The notes below the pieces were generated by a model, which saw only the letters and a list, made by a program, of their open reading frames with translations, did not search any database and was not told the DNA's origin. From Sandaracinaceae bacterium (GTDB taxonomy: Bacteria; Myxococcota_A; Polyangia; Polyangiales; JADJQN01): DNA of 64,000 bases. This document shows positions 61,337-64,000 of the stretch, piece after piece (the first letter of the stretch is position 1; each line of letters opens with the position of its first letter). The stretch spans positions 1,757,275 to 1,821,274 of the forward strand of contig JADJQN010000003.1 of the NCBI GenBank assembly GCA_016712745.1, in the 5' to 3' direction. The translations under genes were made by a program, and so were the position numbers.

Positions 61337-62748
61337 CTAGCACGGGCGTCCCTTCCGTGGATACGTTCAGGCCGCCCTGAAGCCGTGCCGTTTCATCTTT
61401 CACGACACGCCACGCATGTCCGTCCCGACTCAAAGTGGGAGTACACCGCGCTGGTGCCTGGACCGACGTTAGCTCAAACGGTGAAGAAAGAGAGCGCGCT
61501 GCAAGAGGATGCCGCGCGCTTTGGGATCGCATCGGTCGTCGTGCAGGATCGACGTTCCTGCGGCGTTGGCCATGCAACCGTTTTGTAGTAGAATTACGCC
61601 GTCGCAGCCACATACGTAGTGAAGCTCGCGAGGTGCGGATCTCGGGGATCTGTGCGCAGGTTCCGCTCGCATCAGCGAACCACACACACCCAACCTCGTC
61701 GAAATCAGAACTCACCACGACCGCAGGTAGCACGAAAGCGTCCGCCGCGCGAGCTGGAGCCCTGGCTCTCATTGACCTGCATGCTTTGGACTGACGTTCC
61801 GGCGGCGTTAGCCTGCAGCCGTTCTGGTAACTGACGCCGTCGCATCCGCAGACCACGAAGCTCTTTGGTGCAGGCGTCCGACGGGATCGCAGCGCAGGTT
61901 CCTGTGGCATCCCGCGAAGCCGCGGATCGCCGCCTCTTCAAACTTGCAAAATTGGCCTTCAGCGCGGGTGTTGCAAGACGTGCTCTCCGCATGCGACGGG
62001 AGCCGGGCACTCGCGCAGTTCCCAACCGCAAGAGGCACCGTCTTCGCGCAAGCAACGGCCGGTGTTACCCCGAGGCTGCCGTCCTCGCACGTGATTGAGG
62101 GAGGCGCGAAGGGGTCCGCGGAGCTCAACGTCGCAGGTCTCGGCGGGAAGCGTCGGGACGCAGTGCGATTCGCGGGGCGGGCACATCGGAGATAACGGCG
62201 GTGCGATTGAGGACCACACATGTCTTCGGGCTACATGCCGGATGACATTGCACGCCGTCGCAATCAAGCGACGAAGTGAAATCGCCAGCGCGGCCCGCGG
62301 CGTATTCGCGGACGATGATCAAATAAGATTGCCGGCGGTGCGAATGCGGCGCGTGATGAGAGAGTCGAGACCTGGACCGCCATCGTCGTTCACGGCGATC
62401 GCGGTCTCCGAGCGCGACCAACTCTCGCTGCGTGCGGGTCATATGGAGGTAAACAACAGGATCATTACGATGGCCTTGAACGTTGATCGTGAGATCGTTT
62501 CCAGCACCCGGCGCGGTGAAGAGATAGCCTGCGTAACTGCCTTCCGCTGCGTACGCAGCCCCTCCACCGGAACGGAAAACTCAACCTCACCGCGCAGCTG
62601 CGAAAAGCCTTCGCGGAAATCCGTCCGCGGCTTCGTCAGCTTCCGCGAAGACGAGAGCTTCGGGGTCGGCCTTGTCGCTGACGTCCACGTTGGCGGCGCA
62701 AGCGCTCATCAGGCAGGTAAGAATGGCAACAGAATGGCGTGTACGCAT
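61337..62748 (-). pseudogene. Lipoprotein with Kazal-like Cys repeats, frameshifted
   Basis: Starts at 62748 with MRTRHSVAILTCLMSAC (lipobox). Next comes a PPC-like beta domain (GYLFTAPGAGNDLTINVQG, SYLIIVREYAAGRAGDF), a Cys-rich stretch, and at least two Kazal-like units with CGCDGVSYQNGC and CGCDG-like neighbours followed by ANAAGTS. Ends near 61337 at GRPC. Frames change several times between 62650 and 61340. Kazal-type units often inhibit serine proteases, and the ANAAGTS motif after CGCDG is shared by other myxobacterial surface proteins. Function uncertain. Confidence 0.6.
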
Positions 62749-62859
62749 CGCGCGGTGCTCCGTAGATGAATGGAATTTGCCCTTATTTACTCAAGAACCA
62801 GGCCAGCTCTGGCGATTCTATTGGGAAACTGGATGCCCGGCCGCCTCGGGCCGCCGGAT

Positions 62860-64000
62860 CTAGTAACCAGATCGAGGATCGAGTTGCCCCAGGCTTAGGT
62901 GTCGGGCTCGAGCCGGCGGCTGCTGCTCGTAGGTGCCATTCGCGATCACGAATATCAAAGCGCTGAAATACGGTTCGCGAACGGCTACTAATACAAACAC
63001 ACCGCGCCTGCACCCACGAGGGGCTGAGTTGTCGGCCGGTGTTGCCATCGGTGCGGTGGCGTTGCTACTCTCACCGTATGCGCCGACCGCGAGCGTATTG
63101 CAACGTCCCGCCGACGTCGCAACACAGTTGCCGAAAGTAGTCATTAGTCCCACAGTTCGAGGCTTTGGCGGGTCCCTGCTGGGGTCCACACCGAGGCCCA
63201 CGCGCGTGAAGACGTACGCCGCGCCTGCATGCCGCGACGGAACCGTCAGTTTTGGTTGCCGTTGATACCGGTGGCGCGTTGCTGCTCTCTGCGTCTGCCC
63301 CGACCGCGAGCGTGTTGCCGTCTGAGGACAAGGCCACGGATCGACCGAAATCGTCGTTCGCACCGGGTTTGAGGAAAACGTGCGTAGTCATGTTGGATCC
63401 CACACACGGGGCCTGCACGCGTGAGGGACGTATACGCCTGCGTTTGCTGCTGGTTGTCAGTTTGGTTGCCGCCGATACGGTGGCGTTGCTGGCCTCACCG
63501 CGCCCCGACCACGAAATTAATGTTTGCCATCGGACGACCAGCGGACGCCGAACCAGTCCGCTCGCATCGGTGTTCGAGGCTTTGGCGTGAAGCCTGTTGG
63601 GTCCCGCACCAGGCCTTCGCGTGCCGAAGACGTAGACCGCGCCTGCCGTTGGTGCCAGAGTTGTGCTGATTGCCATCAATGCCGATGGCATTGCTATCCT
63701 CCCAGCCCGATGCAACTGCGAGCGTGTTGCCGTCCGAGGACAGTGCGAGGGCGTTGCCGTCATCATCGCCTCCCCGGTGTTCGAGGCTTTTGATGCAAAG
63801 CCTGCTGAGTCCACGTTGAGCCCGCGCGCGTGGGGACGTATGCAGCTCCAGCGCTCGCGGCAACTTTGCCCGCTGGTTGCCGTCCGATACCGGTGGCACT
63901 ACTGGCCTCGCTGCTCGCGCCGACCGCAAGCGTGTTTCCATCCGACGACAACGCGACAATAACGCCCGAAGCCATCGCCCCCGGTGTTGGATGCTGATGT
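62860..64000 (-). pseudogene. FG-GAP (integrin-alpha-like) repeat protein, C-terminal part, frameshifted
   Basis: Runs off the right end (its start lies outside). Repeated units of about 65 residues show the FG-GAP pattern: LSSDGNTLAVGA, then SSNATGI-like, AGAVYVFTR-like and WTQQAFIKASNTG-like segments. Several units are recognisable in different frames at 63.0-64.0 kb. They form a beta-propeller in secreted surface proteins. The last residues (about 62860-62960) are uncertain. Frameshifts are frequent. Confidence 0.6.

Noticed and set aside
56037..64000. Programmed frameshifting or phase variation in the surface genes
   Set aside because: Shifts are too frequent, lie at many different positions and lack a slippery-site structure; sequence error explains them better.
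1..64000. tRNA, rRNA, riboswitch or CRISPR array
   Set aside because: No cloverleaf, rRNA-like block, known riboswitch core or regularly spaced repeat was recognised by eye; a tRNAscan or Infernal search would be needed to exclude small RNAs.

Overview
The window looks like part of a Myxococcota chromosome, probably Polyangiales or Sandaracinus-like. This is inferred from gene content and codon use, and the genus cannot be fixed. Base composition is GC-rich with GC-ending codons. Typical features are many secreted lipoproteins with Asp-Ala-Gly linkers and Cys-rich repeats, thrombospondin type 3/VWA lipoproteins, PEGA-domain proteins, a Hanks-type Ser/Thr kinase, FHA and PilZ proteins, FecR-like proteins and overlapping ATGA gene junctions. 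No rRNA, tRNA or CRISPR array is visible. Gene density is high and no gene-free gap exceeds 300 bases.

Layout. 1-526: broken end of an IS3-type element. 0.6-7.1 kb: small lipoproteins, a PadR/membrane-protein pair, a quinone oxidoreductase, an esterase and a BI-1 protein. 7.1-12.1 kb: an AsmA-like/GT51 fusion and acetyl-CoA synthetase. 12.2-19.2 kb: a six-PEGA outer-membrane protein, an ECF sigma/FecR-TPR unit overlapping tmk, and a beta-barrel protein. 19.2-20.9 kb: an orphan pair resembling type III secretion SctQ/SctP. 21-25.9 kb: a Ser/Thr kinase, then heme O synthase, an ABC exporter, SCO1 and DUF420 (cytochrome oxidase maturation). 26-29.3 kb: a MacA/MacB-like tripartite ABC system. 29.4-33.3 kb: membrane protein, GT4, CpoB and Pal. 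33.5-37.4 kb: twin TSP3/VWA lipoproteins. 37.4-45 kb: an aminotransferase, bioB and a giant FecR/VIT/VWA protein with a sigma-like N-terminus. 45-49.1 kb: OsmC, then the minus-strand operon FAAL - ACP - acyl-ACP desaturase - ACP - thioesterase. 49.2-52.3 kb: two decayed transposases (IS91-like and ISNCY-like). 52.3-54.3 kb: PilZ and a frameshifted FHA protein. 54.4-64 kb: minus-strand surface lipoproteins with Cys-rich, Calx-beta, WD40-like, Kazal-like and FG-GAP domains.

The best candidate for an undescribed system is the five-gene fatty-acid operon at 45.5-49.1 kb. It encodes everything needed to activate a free fatty acid, load it on a dedicated carrier protein, desaturate it with a soluble diiron enzyme and release it, with no PKS or NRPS nearby. 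Other leads are the sigma-like/FecR/VIT/VWA fusion, the AsmA-GT51 fusion, the orphan SctP/SctQ pair, and two palindromic repeats placed on stop codons whose differences are compensatory.

Caution: from about 53.4 kb, and densely from 56.5 kb to the end, genes carry single-base frameshifts. Several lie in homopolymers, and domain homology resumes immediately in the next frame. Consensus error near a contig end is more likely than true gene decay, so those entries are marked pseudogene only for lack of an open frame.
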